Numbered from the stretch's first letter, positions 7,828 to 17,070 are shown. The stretch: 64,000 bases of DNA from Mucilaginibacter phenanthrenivorans (GCF_024721155.1 NZ_JAHVAP010000019.1:1-64000); one strand, 5' to 3'. The notes: generated from the letters alone by a model not told the origin. Program-made: numbers and translations.

Positions 7828-9165
7828 TTAATCTCTTCTTCCGCCGCGATCACGGTTGCCACCGCGACTTGCGCCGCTCATACCGCTGCCGCCTGCAGGT
7901 TTACCGCCTCCGCTGCCACCACGACCGCGATCGGCCCTGCCGAAGCTGCGGCCTCTTTGTCCGCCGCCGCCGTTGCCTGAGCCGCCCTTCTTTTTGCCTT
8001 CTGCATGTTTCGCAACAATACTTTGCGGGCTCATAGGGTAGGGATGGCCTTCCTCAACAGGGATCTCCTTCGAGATCAGCTTGTGGATATCCTTTAAAAA
8101 TTCAATTTCCTCTTCATCACAAAACGACATTGCTATGCCGCTTGCTCCTGCACGGCCTGTACGGCCAATCCTGTGCACATAAGTCTCCGGGATGTTCGGC
8201 AGCTCGTAGTTGATTACGTGGGTAAGTTCGTCGATATCTATCCCGCGTGCTGCGATGTCAGTCGCTATCAGCACACGTGTTGTACGGTTCTTGAAATTAG
8301 TTAACGCACGCTGACGGGCGTTTTGTGATTTATTACCATGGATAGCTTCGGCAGTAATGCCTACGCGTACCAGGTCCTTCACCACTTTATCTGCGCCATG
8401 TTTAGTACGGGTGAATACCAGCGCAGTTTTAATTTCCTTGTCCTTTAAAATATGGGCAAGCAATGCTCTTTTGTCGTTTTTTTCAACATAGTAAAGCGCT
8501 TGCTGAATGGTGTCGGCAGTAGATGAAACCGGGGTAACTTCTACTTTTTCAGGTTTGTTCAGCATGCTGTCAGCCAGTTGCTGGATCTCTTTAGGCATAG
8601 TAGCCGAGAAGAACAACGTTTGTCTTTTAGCAGGAACTTTTGCAATGATCTTTTTAACATCATGCACAAAACCCATGTCAAGCATACGGTCGGCTTCGTC
8701 CAATACCAGCATTTTGATGTGCTCCAGGTTTACAAAACGCTGGTTCATCAGATCCAATAAACGACCAGGAGTTGCCACCAAAATATCAACGCCCCTGCGT
8801 AATGCATCGGTTTGCGGGTTTTGGTTAACACCGCCAAATATAACCAGGTGTTTTAAGCCGGTATGCTTACCATAAGCCGCGAAGCTTTCGTCTATCTGGA
8901 TAGCCAGCTCGCGGGTTGGGGTTAGGATCAGGGCTTTAATAGTCTTTTGCTCCTTGTGTTGCAACCTGTCCTGGTAAAGCAACTGTAAAATAGGAATAGC
9001 AAAGGCAGCGGTTTTACCGGTACCGGTTTGTGCGCAGCCAAGCAAGTCCTTATGTTGTAATAAAATTGGTATGGCTTGCTCCTGTATAGGGGTAGGGCTT
9101 GTATAACCCTCTGTTTTTAGAGCCCGTAAAATAGGCTCAATTAAATTTAAATCTTGAAATAACAT
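7828..9165 (-). CDS. DEAD-box ATP-dependent RNA helicase (RhlE-like)
   Basis: 445 aa. All core motifs are visible: Q motif (TPIQEQAIPIL), Walker A (AQTGTGKT), PTRELAIQ, VATPGR, DEAD, SAT, ARGIDI and HRIGRTGRAG. Residues about 1-375 form the two RecA domains. The last 60 residues are a Gly/Arg/Ser-rich tail with RGR and RGG repeats, an RNA-binding tail typical of RhlE-type helicases. These enzymes unwind short RNA duplexes in ribosome assembly, RNA decay or cold adaptation. A TATCTTTG box about 95 bp upstream suggests a 5' leader of around 85-90 nt, as is common for cold-responsive helicases, though that link is inference. Confidence 0.93.
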   Translation of the reverse strand: MLFQDLNLIEPILRALKTEGYTSPTPIQEQAIPILLQHKDLLGCAQTGTGKTAAFAIPILQLLYQDRLQHKEQKTIKALILTPTRELAIQIDESFAAYGKHTGLKHLVIFGGVNQNPQTDALRRGVDILVATPGRLLDLMNQRFVNLEHIKMLVLDEADRMLDMGFVHDVKKIIAKVPAKRQTLFFSATMPKEIQQLADSMLNKPEKVEVTPVSSTADTIQQALYYVEKNDKRALLAHILKDKEIKTALVFTRTKHGADKVVKDLVRVGITAEAIHGNKSQNARQRALTNFKNRTTRVLIATDIAARGIDIDELTHVINYELPNIPETYVHRIGRTGRAGASGIAMSFCDEEEIEFLKDIHKLISKEIPVEEGHPYPMSPQSIVAKHAEGKKKGGSGNGGGGQRGRSFGRADRGRGGSGGGKPAGGSGMSGASRGGNRDRGGRRD

Positions 9166-9260
9166 GTAATATTTTTAATATATGTGCTAACGCGGTTGCA
9201 TAAGCGGATCTGAAGAGTCGTCTGATAAATCAAAACCGTAAGCTAACGGGTAATTAGGCG

Positions 9261-9268
9261 CAAAGATA
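9261..9268 (-). promoter_or_regulatory. Candidate -7 promoter box for the helicase
   Basis: On the minus strand the sequence is TATCTTTG, a perfect TAnnTTTG match, 95 bp before the helicase start. No clear -33 element was found at the usual spacing. Confidence 0.45.
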
Positions 9269-9335
9269 CACTTTTAAACTAAGATTTGTACGATAGGCGG
9301 ATTATAGGAGTTTGGAGTGACTAATCGCGGTGCTT

Positions 9336-10499
9336 CTAAAGTGTTTTATTTGCAATCAACACATCAGCAATTCTATTCGCTTTATCGGCAGCGCCACCTG
9401 TTCCAAGGTTCGAGAGCACAATTATCGCTATTTTACTATCGGGAAAACGAATTAGTTGTGAGCTTATGCCGAAATCGCCGCCATCCCATGCTACATACGT
9501 CCTGTTTTTATACTTGCCGAAGTAGAGTCCAAATGACTGGTTATCAATGTCGTGGTTAAATTTCATGGTTTTGTGCATCAGGTCGTAAAACTGCTGTCCG
9601 CCAAACTTTTTGCTGAAAAAGTTTTCACTCCATTTAACCAGGTCATTAACTGTTGTGGCAACGCCGCTCCCGCCATAGGTAGGTGAATTTCTCGGGTGTT
9701 GGATCCAATCGCCATCGTAACTCACATAAATGCCCTCCTTGCGGTATGCATCTACATATTCCTTTGTTCGTTTGTTGTATGGTGTTACCCGGTCTTTTAT
9801 AACGGTGGTGATATCGTCATTAATTATTGTGTGGGTCATGCCAAGGGGGCCAAACAACCGCTTTCGTGAAAACTCACTGAATGATTGCCCGCTAACCTTC
9901 TCTACAATTTTTGTCAGAAGCATAAAGTTTACGTTGCAATAATCCCATTTGTCGCCGGGTTTAAAGGCGAGGGTATCCTGTGCCAGCGAGGTTTTTATAC
10001 AGTAATCTATGTCGAAATAATTAAAGGTGATCCATGTTTTACCATCAGGGCGGGGAAGTTTGAAATAATCGATAATACCGCTGGTGTTATAAATGAGGTG
10101 CTTTATGCGGATAGTGTCCTTGTATTTGGCTAGTTCCGGGATAAACTTACTAGCCGGCATTTCGAGCGACAGTTTTCCATCCATAATTAGCAACGCAATA
10201 CAGGCCGCGGTAAACTGTTTGGAAACAGAGGCGATATCGAACGACGAATTAACTGTTATTGGAATCTCATAGTCGAGGTTAGCTGAGCCATAGCCCCTTG
10301 CATATAAAATCTGACTATCCTTTACTATTCCGATAGCGTAACCGGGAGAGTTCTTTTTGTTGTATTCTTTAAATATCGCATCTGTTTTGTTTTTTTGTTG
10401 TGCCGATAAGCCCGCTATCGAATTAGGTGCTTTTTTTGTTCCCTGGGGATAAACGCTCAACGAGATCAAAAAACAAAACAGGAGGGCTAATGATCTCAT
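9336..10499 (-). CDS. Serine beta-lactamase-like/penicillin-binding-type hydrolase (class C fold)
   Basis: 387 aa with a short signal peptide (about 1-19). The class C beta-lactamase/esterase fold is shown by SxxK (Ser91-Val-Ser-Lys94, nucleophile and base) and YxN (Tyr187-Cys-Asn189). HLIYNTSGIIDY and YGGSGVATTVNDLVKW are also typical. Members include D-aminopeptidases, esterases and true AmpC enzymes, so an antibiotic role should not be assumed. The gene follows lspA by 14 bp on the same strand and is probably co-transcribed with it. Confidence 0.85.
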   Translation of the reverse strand: MRSLALLFCFLISLSVYPQGTKKAPNSIAGLSAQQKNKTDAIFKEYNKKNSPGYAIGIVKDSQILYARGYGSANLDYEIPITVNSSFDIASVSKQFTAACIALLIMDGKLSLEMPASKFIPELAKYKDTIRIKHLIYNTSGIIDYFKLPRPDGKTWITFNYFDIDYCIKTSLAQDTLAFKPGDKWDYCNVNFMLLTKIVEKVSGQSFSEFSRKRLFGPLGMTHTIINDDITTVIKDRVTPYNKRTKEYVDAYRKEGIYVSYDGDWIQHPRNSPTYGGSGVATTVNDLVKWSENFFSKKFGGQQFYDLMHKTMKFNHDIDNQSFGLYFGKYKNRTYVAWDGGDFGISSQLIRFPDSKIAIIVLSNLGTGGAADKANRIADVLIANKTL

Positions 10500-10513
10500 C
10501 TAAAGTCAATTAT

Positions 10514-11035
10514 TTAAGCCTCCTCAATGCTGTCAACAGGTTCTGCCTTTACCGGCTTTTTAAACATAGCATGTACCAGCAAAACCAACACGCCTGTCGT
10601 TATAGAAACATCTGCCACATTAAAAATACCGGTTTGGAAGAGTCCAAAATCAATATGCATAAAATCAGTTACCGAGCCGTGGGCTATCCTGTCGTAAATA
10701 TTACCGAATCCTCCGCCAATGATTAGGATAACACAAAATAAGGTTACACGGTTAAGCTCGTGAGTTAAAATAAAAACCAGTCCGGCAGCAATAGCCAGCA
10801 GGGGCAGCAGGTTTAACAATATCAGTCGCGTGGGGCCGGAGAGTGAATTGCCTACGCTTAAAAATGCGCCTGTATTCTCTACCTTGATCAAGTTAAAATG
10901 ATCGTTAAAGTAGCTGATCTGCACGTTATCATCCAGTTTATGCCGCACGACAGATTTTGATAACTGATCGCAACCAATGTTGACGCTCAGCATCAGCAGG
11001 ATCAGCACTATTCTTGAAAAACCTTTTAATTGCAT
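10514..11035 (-). CDS. lspA: Lipoprotein signal peptidase (signal peptidase II)
   Basis: 173 aa with four membrane helices. It shows the CDQLSKSVV region after helix 1, NTGAFLS, and the two catalytic aspartates in NIYDRIAHGSVTDFMHI (one in YDR, one in TDF). LspA cleaves signal peptides from prolipoproteins at the lipid-modified Cys in the inner membrane. Several likely lipoprotein substrates lie in this window (15.2, 21.5, 35.1 and 62.7 kb). The charged tail after helix 4 (VKAEPVDSIEEA) is normal for the group. Confidence 0.95.
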   Translation of the reverse strand: MQLKGFSRIVLILLMLSVNIGCDQLSKSVVRHKLDDNVQISYFNDHFNLIKVENTGAFLSVGNSLSGPTRLILLNLLPLLAIAAGLVFILTHELNRVTLFCVILIIGGGFGNIYDRIAHGSVTDFMHIDFGLFQTGIFNVADVSITTGVLVLLVHAMFKKPVKAEPVDSIEEA

Positions 11036-11136
11036 AACGGAACCGGGATTAAGCGGATTTTTTGGATTTAAACAGACGTAAATTTAATATTTTAACGGAT
11101 TAATAACCGAATAATTTCATCTCTTTATAAACTAAA

Positions 11137-11161
11137 AAAGCCCCGCGTTTTGCGGAGCTTT
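11137..11161 (-). terminator. Terminator after enolase
   Basis: AAAGCCCCGC (11137-11146) and GCGGAGCTTT (11152-11161) form a GC-rich stem with one mismatch and a 5-nt loop, 40 bp past the enolase stop. On the minus strand the stem ends in a short T run, a standard intrinsic terminator. Confidence 0.8.
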
Positions 11162-11201
11162 AATTATATGTTCGATAGGTTGAACCTAATCAACCAACCA
11201 A

Positions 11202-12500
11202 CTATTTTTTGTTGAAATACTTGAAGTTTTTACCGATAAACTTAGCGCTATCGCCTAATTCCTCTTCAATGCGGAGTAACTGGTTGTATTTAGCGATCCT
11301 GTCTGAACGTGATAGTGAACCGGTTTTGATCTGACCGCAATTCAACGCAACTGCAAGATCAGCAATAGTTGAATCTTCAGTCTCGCCTGAGCGGTGGCTC
11401 ATTACCGAGGTATAACCATTGGTTTGTGCCAAAGTGACCGCATTGATGGTTTCAGTTAATGAACCGATCTGGTTAACCTTTACCAGGATAGAGTTAGCAG
11501 TATCTTCGTCGATGCCTCTTTGTAAGCGTTTTACATTGGTTACAAAAAGATCATCACCTACAAGTTGTACTTTGTCGCCGATTTTGTCGGTTAATAATTT
11601 CCAGCCTTCCCAATCATCCTCAGCCATACCATCCTCAATAGAGATAACAGGATATTTTTCAGTTAATTGAGTTAGGTATTCAGCCTGCTCAGCGCTGGTA
11701 CGGATAGCACCTTTTTCGCCTTCAAACTTAGTGTAATCGTATTTGCCGTCTTTGTAAAATTCAGATGCAGCGCAATCAAATGCAAGGCAGATGTCTATAC
11801 CTGGTTTAAAACCTGCTTTTTCGATAGCCTTCAAAATGGTTTCAACACCATCTTCAGTACCTTCAAAAGTTGGAGCAAAACCACCTTCATCACCTACTGT
11901 TGTAGTAAGGCCACGATCGTGTAAGATCTTTTTAAGGTTATGAAACACTTCGGTACCCCACTGCAAAGCCTGGGAGAATGAAGTAGCGCCAACCGGCATG
12001 ATCATAAATTCCTGGAATGCGATAGGCGCATCAGAGTGAGAACCGCCGTTAACGATGTTCATCATCGGGATAGGAAGCGTGTTAGCATTAACACCACCAA
12101 TGTAGCGGTATAAAGGCTGGCGGCTTTCCTGTGCAGCTGCTTTAGCAACTGCTAAAGAAACACCAAGAATAGCGTTAGCGCCTAATTTACCTTTGTTTTC
12201 TGTACCGTCAAGCTCGATCATTAATGCATCGATGCCGTTTTGATCGAAAACATCCACACCTTGTAATTCCTTGGCAATAACATCGTTTACGTTAGCAACG
12301 GCTTTCAGAACGCCTTTACCCATATACACAGATTTATCATTATCGCGAAGTTCAACAGCTTCGTGTACACCGGTTGAAGCACCAGACGGTACAGCGGCAC
12401 GGCCAAGGGCGCCATTTTCGGTTAAAACATCTACTTCAATAGTAGGATTACCGCGCGAATCAAGGATCTGGCGGGCATGGACATCAATTATTAAGCTCAT
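11202..12500 (-). CDS. eno: Enolase (phosphopyruvate hydratase)
   Basis: 432 aa, the normal length. It converts 2-phosphoglycerate to phosphoenolpyruvate in glycolysis and gluconeogenesis. Landmarks are RGNPT near 16, the loop SGASTGVHEA near 39-48, NGGSHSDAPIAFQEFM near 151-166, Glu205 in GDEGG, the metal-site motif GDDLFVTN and the substrate-loop signature SHRSGETED. It is a single gene with its own terminator downstream and a promoter-like box about 65 bp upstream. Enolase is also a component of RNA degradosomes in some bacteria, but nothing here shows that. Confidence 0.98.
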   Translation of the reverse strand: MSLIIDVHARQILDSRGNPTIEVDVLTENGALGRAAVPSGASTGVHEAVELRDNDKSVYMGKGVLKAVANVNDVIAKELQGVDVFDQNGIDALMIELDGTENKGKLGANAILGVSLAVAKAAAQESRQPLYRYIGGVNANTLPIPMMNIVNGGSHSDAPIAFQEFMIMPVGATSFSQALQWGTEVFHNLKKILHDRGLTTTVGDEGGFAPTFEGTEDGVETILKAIEKAGFKPGIDICLAFDCAASEFYKDGKYDYTKFEGEKGAIRTSAEQAEYLTQLTEKYPVISIEDGMAEDDWEGWKLLTDKIGDKVQLVGDDLFVTNVKRLQRGIDEDTANSILVKVNQIGSLTETINAVTLAQTNGYTSVMSHRSGETEDSTIADLAVALNCGQIKTGSLSRSDRIAKYNQLLRIEEELGDSAKFIGKNFKYFNKK

Positions 12501-12565
12501 TTTGTAAAAATTAGTTTGACAGAAGCGACATAGTGTATAAAGTACACCATGAATGTATTATTTTT

Positions 12566-12573
12566 CAAATATA
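12566..12573 (-). promoter_or_regulatory. Candidate -7 promoter box for enolase
   Basis: On the minus strand this reads TATATTTG, a perfect TAnnTTTG match about 65 bp before the enolase ATG. TTTG words follow upstream but closer than the usual -33 spacing. Confidence 0.4.
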
Positions 12574-12604
12574 CACTTTCAAACAAATATGTGTAAAGAT
12601 TATT

Positions 12605-12800
12605 AAATGATTTCACCGATAGGGTGATGATTTCACTGATTGGTAACAGGAAATTAACCTTGAAGTTGGGATTACACCGATTTAGTAAGGAATGATTTCA
12701 CTGATTATTTTGAACGGTGATTTGCTTGATTAAAGGATTTCATGATTGAGAATTGAGACGCATTTCATCCTTTAATCTTTAAATCAGGTGAATCATGGTT
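12605..12800. repeat. GATTTCACTGATT word array with local palindrome
   Basis: GATTTCACYGAT words recur near 12612, 12628 and 12692. A perfect 11-bp inverted repeat (12728-12738 GATTAAAGGAT and 12767-12777) follows, and the complement of the word appears as GGTGAATCA at the right end. It fills most of the 311-bp gap between the ABC permease stop and the enolase start, leaving only the enolase leader. Confidence 0.6.
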
Positions 12801-12811
12801 CAGACAAAAAT

Positions 12812-13915
12812 CTACTCCCACTTAAATGTCTTCACCGCCACAGCATAGATCCCGATGAACCAGGCACCCAATATCAACAGTTGATGGGTAACATCACCTA
12901 TTCCGGCTCCTTCAAAGGCGACTTCGCGCATGGCATCGTTTAAATAGGTGAGCGGAAGGATCTTGCTTATAGCCTGCAACCATGACGGGAACGCTGTTAC
13001 CGAGAAAAAGGTGCCGGACAACAGGAACTGAGGCATAGTAATGATATTCGAGATAGGCGGTACACTACTCTCGTTTTTCGCAATGCCTGATATCACAAAG
13101 CCAAAGCCCATGAATATAATAAGGCCTATTGATGCCAGTATCAGCATATTAAGTACCGTCACTACTCCGTGGATCAGCGTAAAGCCAAACCAATAGTGGC
13201 CAACTAAAATGATAAACAATGCGCCAAGTAATGAAAATACCAAACGTGCCAACGCTTCGCCTAAAACAATGCTGTATTTTTTTACCGGTGTAGCGAAAAA
13301 ACGTTTGATAACTAATGTTAACCTTAAACTTAAAAATACGAACGCAGTACCAAATACGCCGCTGCTTAACAAGGAGAACCCTAACATACCCGGCAGCAGG
13401 AAATCGATGTATTTATACTCTCTGCCTTTGATGGTGGTTTCGCGAACTTCGGTTACTGCAGGAGGAGCGTTATTGCCGTAGCTATTGATTTCATAGGAAA
13501 TTGTAGTAAGCAATGATTTAAAAACCCCGCCCTTTTGTGCCGATGCGTTGGAGTATTTAACATTCAGTGTATAAGGCGGACGGCTATTATTCTTTTGGAT
13601 ATCAATAATTGCCGCAATATCGCCCCGTGAAAGGCTGGTAGCCATCTGGGCAGTGGTTTTATCCCTGATGAGATGAACTATCGGATTTTTTTTCAAAGCG
13701 TTATAAACCGGGCCTGTGGTGTCACAAGTTTTGGCTACAGCAACATCAACACTTATACTGCTGCTGCCAATGTTGGCAAAAACGGTAATAAATATCAGTG
13801 GGAAAGCCAGGCTAAACACCACCGCCGATGGGCTGCGGATAATAGAACGAAAGCTGGCTTTGGCAATAGCCATGGTTGCATTAAAGTTGCTGTATGGTTT
13901 TTTTGAGGGGTTCAT
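12812..13915 (-). CDS. ABC-2 type exporter permease
   Basis: 367 aa. One membrane helix near the N-terminus (about 32-48) is followed by an extracytoplasmic stretch of around 130 residues and then five helices (about 170-360), the YhgE/NodJ/DrrB-like ABC-2 layout. The conserved region SNIITMPQFLLSGTFF is present. It should pair with the ATP-binding protein encoded just upstream on the same strand to form an exporter. The substrate is unknown; drugs, lipids or polysaccharides are typical for this class. Confidence 0.85.
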   Translation of the reverse strand: MNPSKKPYSNFNATMAIAKASFRSIIRSPSAVVFSLAFPLIFITVFANIGSSSISVDVAVAKTCDTTGPVYNALKKNPIVHLIRDKTTAQMATSLSRGDIAAIIDIQKNNSRPPYTLNVKYSNASAQKGGVFKSLLTTISYEINSYGNNAPPAVTEVRETTIKGREYKYIDFLLPGMLGFSLLSSGVFGTAFVFLSLRLTLVIKRFFATPVKKYSIVLGEALARLVFSLLGALFIILVGHYWFGFTLIHGVVTVLNMLILASIGLIIFMGFGFVISGIAKNESSVPPISNIITMPQFLLSGTFFSVTAFPSWLQAISKILPLTYLNDAMREVAFEGAGIGDVTHQLLILGAWFIGIYAVAVKTFKWE

Positions 13916-14038
13916 TAGTTCAGTGGTTCAACAGATTGTTCATAGTTAATGGTTCATAGTTCATAGCCGGAGGCTTGTCACTTTGCGATTGGCGGTTAAC
14001 TTACTGTCAACTGCTCACTCGCAACTGCCAACTTCTTC
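13916..14038. repeat. TTCATAGTTAATGGTTCATAG word array between the two ABC genes
   Basis: The left half repeats GGTTCATAG/GTTCATAG words. The right half repeats CAACTGC/AACTGCCAACTT words. Arms are weaker than at other loci. Because it separates two genes of one transporter, it may alter the relative expression of ATPase and permease rather than fully ending transcription. Confidence 0.5.
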
Positions 14039-14803
14039 CTATCCTTCCCGCCATTCCTTACCCGTCATGTTGATGAAAACATCTTCAAGGTTGGCCAGCT
14101 TTACCTGCTTCTTGCGTTCGAAGCCAGAGGCTACCAACTCATCAATAAAGTGGTTGGGTGTATCGATGCCGATGATGTGGCCACCGTCAACAAAAGCAAC
14201 GCGGTCGCAAAGCTCTTCGGCTTCGTCCATGTAGTGGGTGGTAATTACAACAGTGGTGCCTGCATCCCGAATTTCGCGGATCAAATCCCATAGGTTACGG
14301 CGAGCCTGTGGGTCAAGGCCGGTGGTAGGTTCATCTAAAAATATGATGCGGGGATTGTTGATCAGCGTCGTAGCGATAGAAAAACGCTGTTTTTGTCCGC
14401 CGGAAAGTTCCTTGTATTTTGATTTCGCCTTATCGGTTAATGCCACCTTTTCAAGCATCTCCATTGGCGTTTTGTCGATACCATATAATCCGCAAAAAAG
14501 TTTTATCAACTCTGACAGGTTCAGGTTGGGATAATATCCTGCAGCTTGTAGTTGTACACCTATTACCTGCTTAATTTCATCGGCATCGGTTTCTACGTTA
14601 AAACCGTCAACGGTAATCTCGCCTGATGTTTTATCCCGCAGGGTCTCTATTACCTCCAGCGTGGTAGTTTTCCCGGCGCCGTTAGGCCCAAGGAGGCCAA
14701 AGATCTCGCCTTCGTAAACTTCAAAGCTTATGCCCTTTACAGCGGTAAAATCATCATATTTTTTTACCAGGTTTTTTACGGTTATAATAGGTTTTTCTGC
14801 CAT
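14039..14803 (-). CDS. ABC transporter ATP-binding protein
   Basis: About 254 aa from Met6 of the longest frame (which could also start at 14818). Walker A is GPNGAGKTT, the signature is LSGGQKQR, Walker B is IIFLDEPTTGLD and the H-loop is VITTHYMDEAEELCDR. This is the DrrA/CcmA-like ATPase class that pairs with ABC-2 permeases. Residues about 1-210 are the nucleotide-binding domain, then a short tail. It heads a two-gene unit with the permease at 12812-13915. Confidence 0.92.
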   Translation of the reverse strand: MAEKPIITVKNLVKKYDDFTAVKGISFEVYEGEIFGLLGPNGAGKTTTLEVIETLRDKTSGEITVDGFNVETDADEIKQVIGVQLQAAGYYPNLNLSELIKLFCGLYGIDKTPMEMLEKVALTDKAKSKYKELSGGQKQRFSIATTLINNPRIIFLDEPTTGLDPQARRNLWDLIREIRDAGTTVVITTHYMDEAEELCDRVAFVDGGHIIGIDTPNHFIDELVASGFERKKQVKLANLEDVFINMTGKEWREG

Positions 14804-14934
14804 GCTGTAAAAATGCAACGGATTAATGAAATATCAATGAGTTTTTAAGGGAAATGACACAAATGTTTATGTCGTTATAATCAATTGTCATTGCAATTAG
14901 CTGGTAAGCCGGTTACAATGACAAAGGTATTGTT

Positions 14935-15033
14935 TTACGAAATCATATGACCGATTGAATGAAGTATGGACGTCAAATGTTCAGCAGCTTTTAATGCCAG
15001 GTGAATGAGTTGTATTGCGAGTAAAGTTTTCAT
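14935..15033 (-). CDS. Possible 32-residue peptide
   Basis: An ATG-started frame of 32 codons begins MKTLLAIQLIHLALKAAEHL and ends HMIS. It is rich in Leu, Ile, Ala and His and could form one amphipathic or membrane helix. It lies alone in the 426-bp gap between the ABC ATPase and the next lipoprotein gene, where I see no other gene. There is no clear ribosome-binding site or promoter. It could be chance; I keep it because composition and start look protein-like. Confidence 0.3.
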   Translation of the reverse strand: MKTLLAIQLIHLALKAAEHLTSILHSIGHMIS

Positions 15034-15244
15034 AATAACGATTGATTTATGGCACAAATTTGCTATGAGAATGAGTTTTTGCATAGCGATATTAGGCGAA
15101 GAGGGCTAAAATGTCGGTGAAATATCGGCCGTCGTCGCCGAATATGGGCGAATTTAAGGTGGTGATTAAAAACTATCGGTAGAATATCTATACCTTTAGA
15201 AAACGAAACAATTCAACCTGTAATTACCTTAAAATAAGCCAGTC

Positions 15245-15796
15245 ATGAAAACGCTATTTATTATTTTACTCTCAGCAATTGCCTTATCATCCTGCCACGT
15301 ATCTGTTAAAGAACATATCGGCGACAATGATTCCACAGCCACAAAAACCTATAAAGTGCCCGACGACAGCGCCATAACCAAAGCCGTACACGATGCTTAT
15401 ATGGCGATCAGTTTTAAGGAGGGAGAGAAACCAAGATATAGCGAGATCGGTAATTATTTTATCCCGGAGGCACAGCTGATCAATTTTCGTACAGATACAC
15501 CGCAGATTGTAGATATTAAACATTTCATCGATCCTTTATATAAGGGCTTTGTGGAAACCAATCACATAAAGCTATTTTATGAAGAAGAATTGTTTGGCCG
15601 CACCGAGCAATTTGGCCGGGTGGCGCATCGCATCAGCACCTATGTTACTTACTTAAATACAAAGGATAAACCGGAGGAAAGAGGGGTGAATAGCTTCCAA
15701 TTGATAAAGGTAAAGGGTGTTTGGAAGGTTTCGAGTATTATTTGGGATGTGGAGAAGCCTACGCTGAAGGTGCCGGAGTATTATCTGAAGAAATAA
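15245..15796 (+). CDS. Lipoprotein with NTF2/SnoaL-like fold
   Basis: 183 aa. MKTLFIILLSAIALSSCH is a lipoprotein signal with lipobox LSSC, so the mature protein is lipid-anchored at Cys17. The rest resembles the DUF4440/SnoaL-like (NTF2) superfamily: an initial helix (DSAITKAVHDAYMAISFKEG), the FIPEAQLINF strand, and the final VNSFQLIKVKGVWKVSSIIW hairpin. Such domains bind small molecules or are enzymes, and no catalytic assignment is possible here. A perfect bidirectional terminator separates it from carA. Confidence 0.72.
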   Translation: MKTLFIILLSAIALSSCHVSVKEHIGDNDSTATKTYKVPDDSAITKAVHDAYMAISFKEGEKPRYSEIGNYFIPEAQLINFRTDTPQIVDIKHFIDPLYKGFVETNHIKLFYEEELFGRTEQFGRVAHRISTYVTYLNTKDKPEERGVNSFQLIKVKGVWKVSSIIWDVEKPTLKVPEYYLKK

Positions 15797-15805
15797 TCCA
15801 AAAGC

Positions 15806-15840
15806 AAAACTTGCGAAGTTTTTAAAACTTCGCAAGTTTT
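15806..15840. terminator. Bidirectional terminator between convergent genes
   Basis: Two perfectly complementary 17-bp arms (15806-15822 and 15824-15840, AAAACTTGCGAAGTTTT) abut with almost no loop and end in A and T runs on both sides. The site lies between the stop of the NTF2-like lipoprotein gene and the stop of carA, so it can end both transcripts. Confidence 0.85.
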
Positions 15841-15847
15841 GGAGGTT

Positions 15848-16951
15848 TTAATTCTTCATCAAATTAATAAAATCATCAAATAAATACCGGCTGTCATGCG
15901 GGCCAGGAGATGATTCCGGGTGATATTGTACCGAGAACGCTTTTTTACCTTTTACGCGGATTCCCTCGATAGATTGATCATTCAGGTTAACGTGCGTGAT
16001 CTCTACCTTGTCAGATGCTCTTACAGCTTCAGGCACTACACCGAAACCATGATTTTGCGAAGTTACCTCACAATGGTCAATGATCACATTTTTTACCGGG
16101 TGATTTAAACCCCTGTGACCGTTAAACATTTTTATAGTTGGAATATCATTTGCTAAAGCCAACAACTGGTGACCAAGGCAAATCCCAAACATCGGCTTTT
16201 CAGATGCCAGTACTTTTTTTACGGTCTCAACTGCATAAGGCATAGCCGACGGATCACCAGGGCCATTTGAGATAAAGTAGCCGGTAGGGGCAAAGTCCTG
16301 TTCCATTTCTTCGAAGGTGGTTTTTGCAGGGTAAACCTTTGCATAAACGTCACGGTCGTCAAAATTGCGGAGGATGTTTTTCTTAACGCCTAAGTCAAGC
16401 ACCGCAACACGGTAAGCCGCATCTTCGTTTCCGAACGTATAAGTTTCAGTTGTGGATACCTTTGAAGAAAGTTCCAATCCGTCCATTGAAGGTACTTCGG
16501 CAAGCTTGGCTTTTAATTCTTCAAGATCCAGTATTTCTGAAGAGATAATGGCGTTCATCGCACCCTTATCACGGATATGCCTTACCAGTTGACGGGTATC
16601 GATATCAGAGATCCCAACAATATTTTGCTCCTGGAAATAATCCTGGATAGATTCATTAGCCTGCTTGCGGCTGTAAGCGATGTTGTAGTTCTTACAAACA
16701 AGGCCGGCAATCTGGATGTGCCCCGATTCCACTTCCTTATCAGCAATGCCGTAGTTACCGATGTGTGCATTGGTTGTAACCATGATCTGGCCGAAGTAGG
16801 ATGGATCGGTAAAGATCTCCTGGTAGCCGGTCATGCCGGTGTTGAAGCAGATCTCGCCGGTGGTGGTTCCCATTTTCCCGGCAGCTTTTCCATAAAAAAC
16901 AGTTCCGTCAGCCAGTAATAATACCGCAGGTAATTTGGTGAAATATGTCAT
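15848..16951 (-). CDS. carA: Carbamoyl-phosphate synthase small subunit
   Basis: 367 aa. The N-terminal half (about 1-150) is the CPSase small-chain domain (GYQEIFTDPSYFGQ, NYGI). The C-terminal half is a class I glutamine amidotransferase with nucleophile Cys258 in GICLGHQ and the His/Glu pair in VQYHPESSPGPHDS. It hydrolyses glutamine and passes ammonia to CarB to make carbamoyl phosphate for arginine and pyrimidines. carB is not in this window. The leader carries a promoter-like box about 100 bp upstream. Confidence 0.97.
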   Translation of the reverse strand: MTYFTKLPAVLLLADGTVFYGKAAGKMGTTTGEICFNTGMTGYQEIFTDPSYFGQIMVTTNAHIGNYGIADKEVESGHIQIAGLVCKNYNIAYSRKQANESIQDYFQEQNIVGISDIDTRQLVRHIRDKGAMNAIISSEILDLEELKAKLAEVPSMDGLELSSKVSTTETYTFGNEDAAYRVAVLDLGVKKNILRNFDDRDVYAKVYPAKTTFEEMEQDFAPTGYFISNGPGDPSAMPYAVETVKKVLASEKPMFGICLGHQLLALANDIPTIKMFNGHRGLNHPVKNVIIDHCEVTSQNHGFGVVPEAVRASDKVEITHVNLNDQSIEGIRVKGKKAFSVQYHPESSPGPHDSRYLFDDFINLMKN

Positions 16952-17052
16952 TATCTAAAAAAATTGAATGATTAAAAATCCGGTTTGCCTGGTACAGCGC
17001 TCCGTGAAAACAGATTGAAAAATTGAAGTGGGTTACTTCTGGATTCACGCCG

Positions 17053-17060
17053 CAAAAGTA
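17053..17060 (-). promoter_or_regulatory. Candidate -7 promoter box for carA
   Basis: The minus strand reads TACTTTTG, matching TAnnTTTG, about 100 bp upstream of the carA ATG. The expected -33 element is not clear. Confidence 0.4.
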
Positions 17061-17070
17061 TAACAAAATC

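Noticed and set aside
7856..8041. Proline-rich frame opposite the helicase tail
   Set aside because: It is the complement of the Gly/Arg-rich helicase tail, an expected shadow.
9336..10499. Antibiotic-resistance beta-lactamase
   Set aside because: SxxK and YxN motifs only show the fold; many members are peptidases or esterases, and genomic context (lspA) does not suggest resistance.
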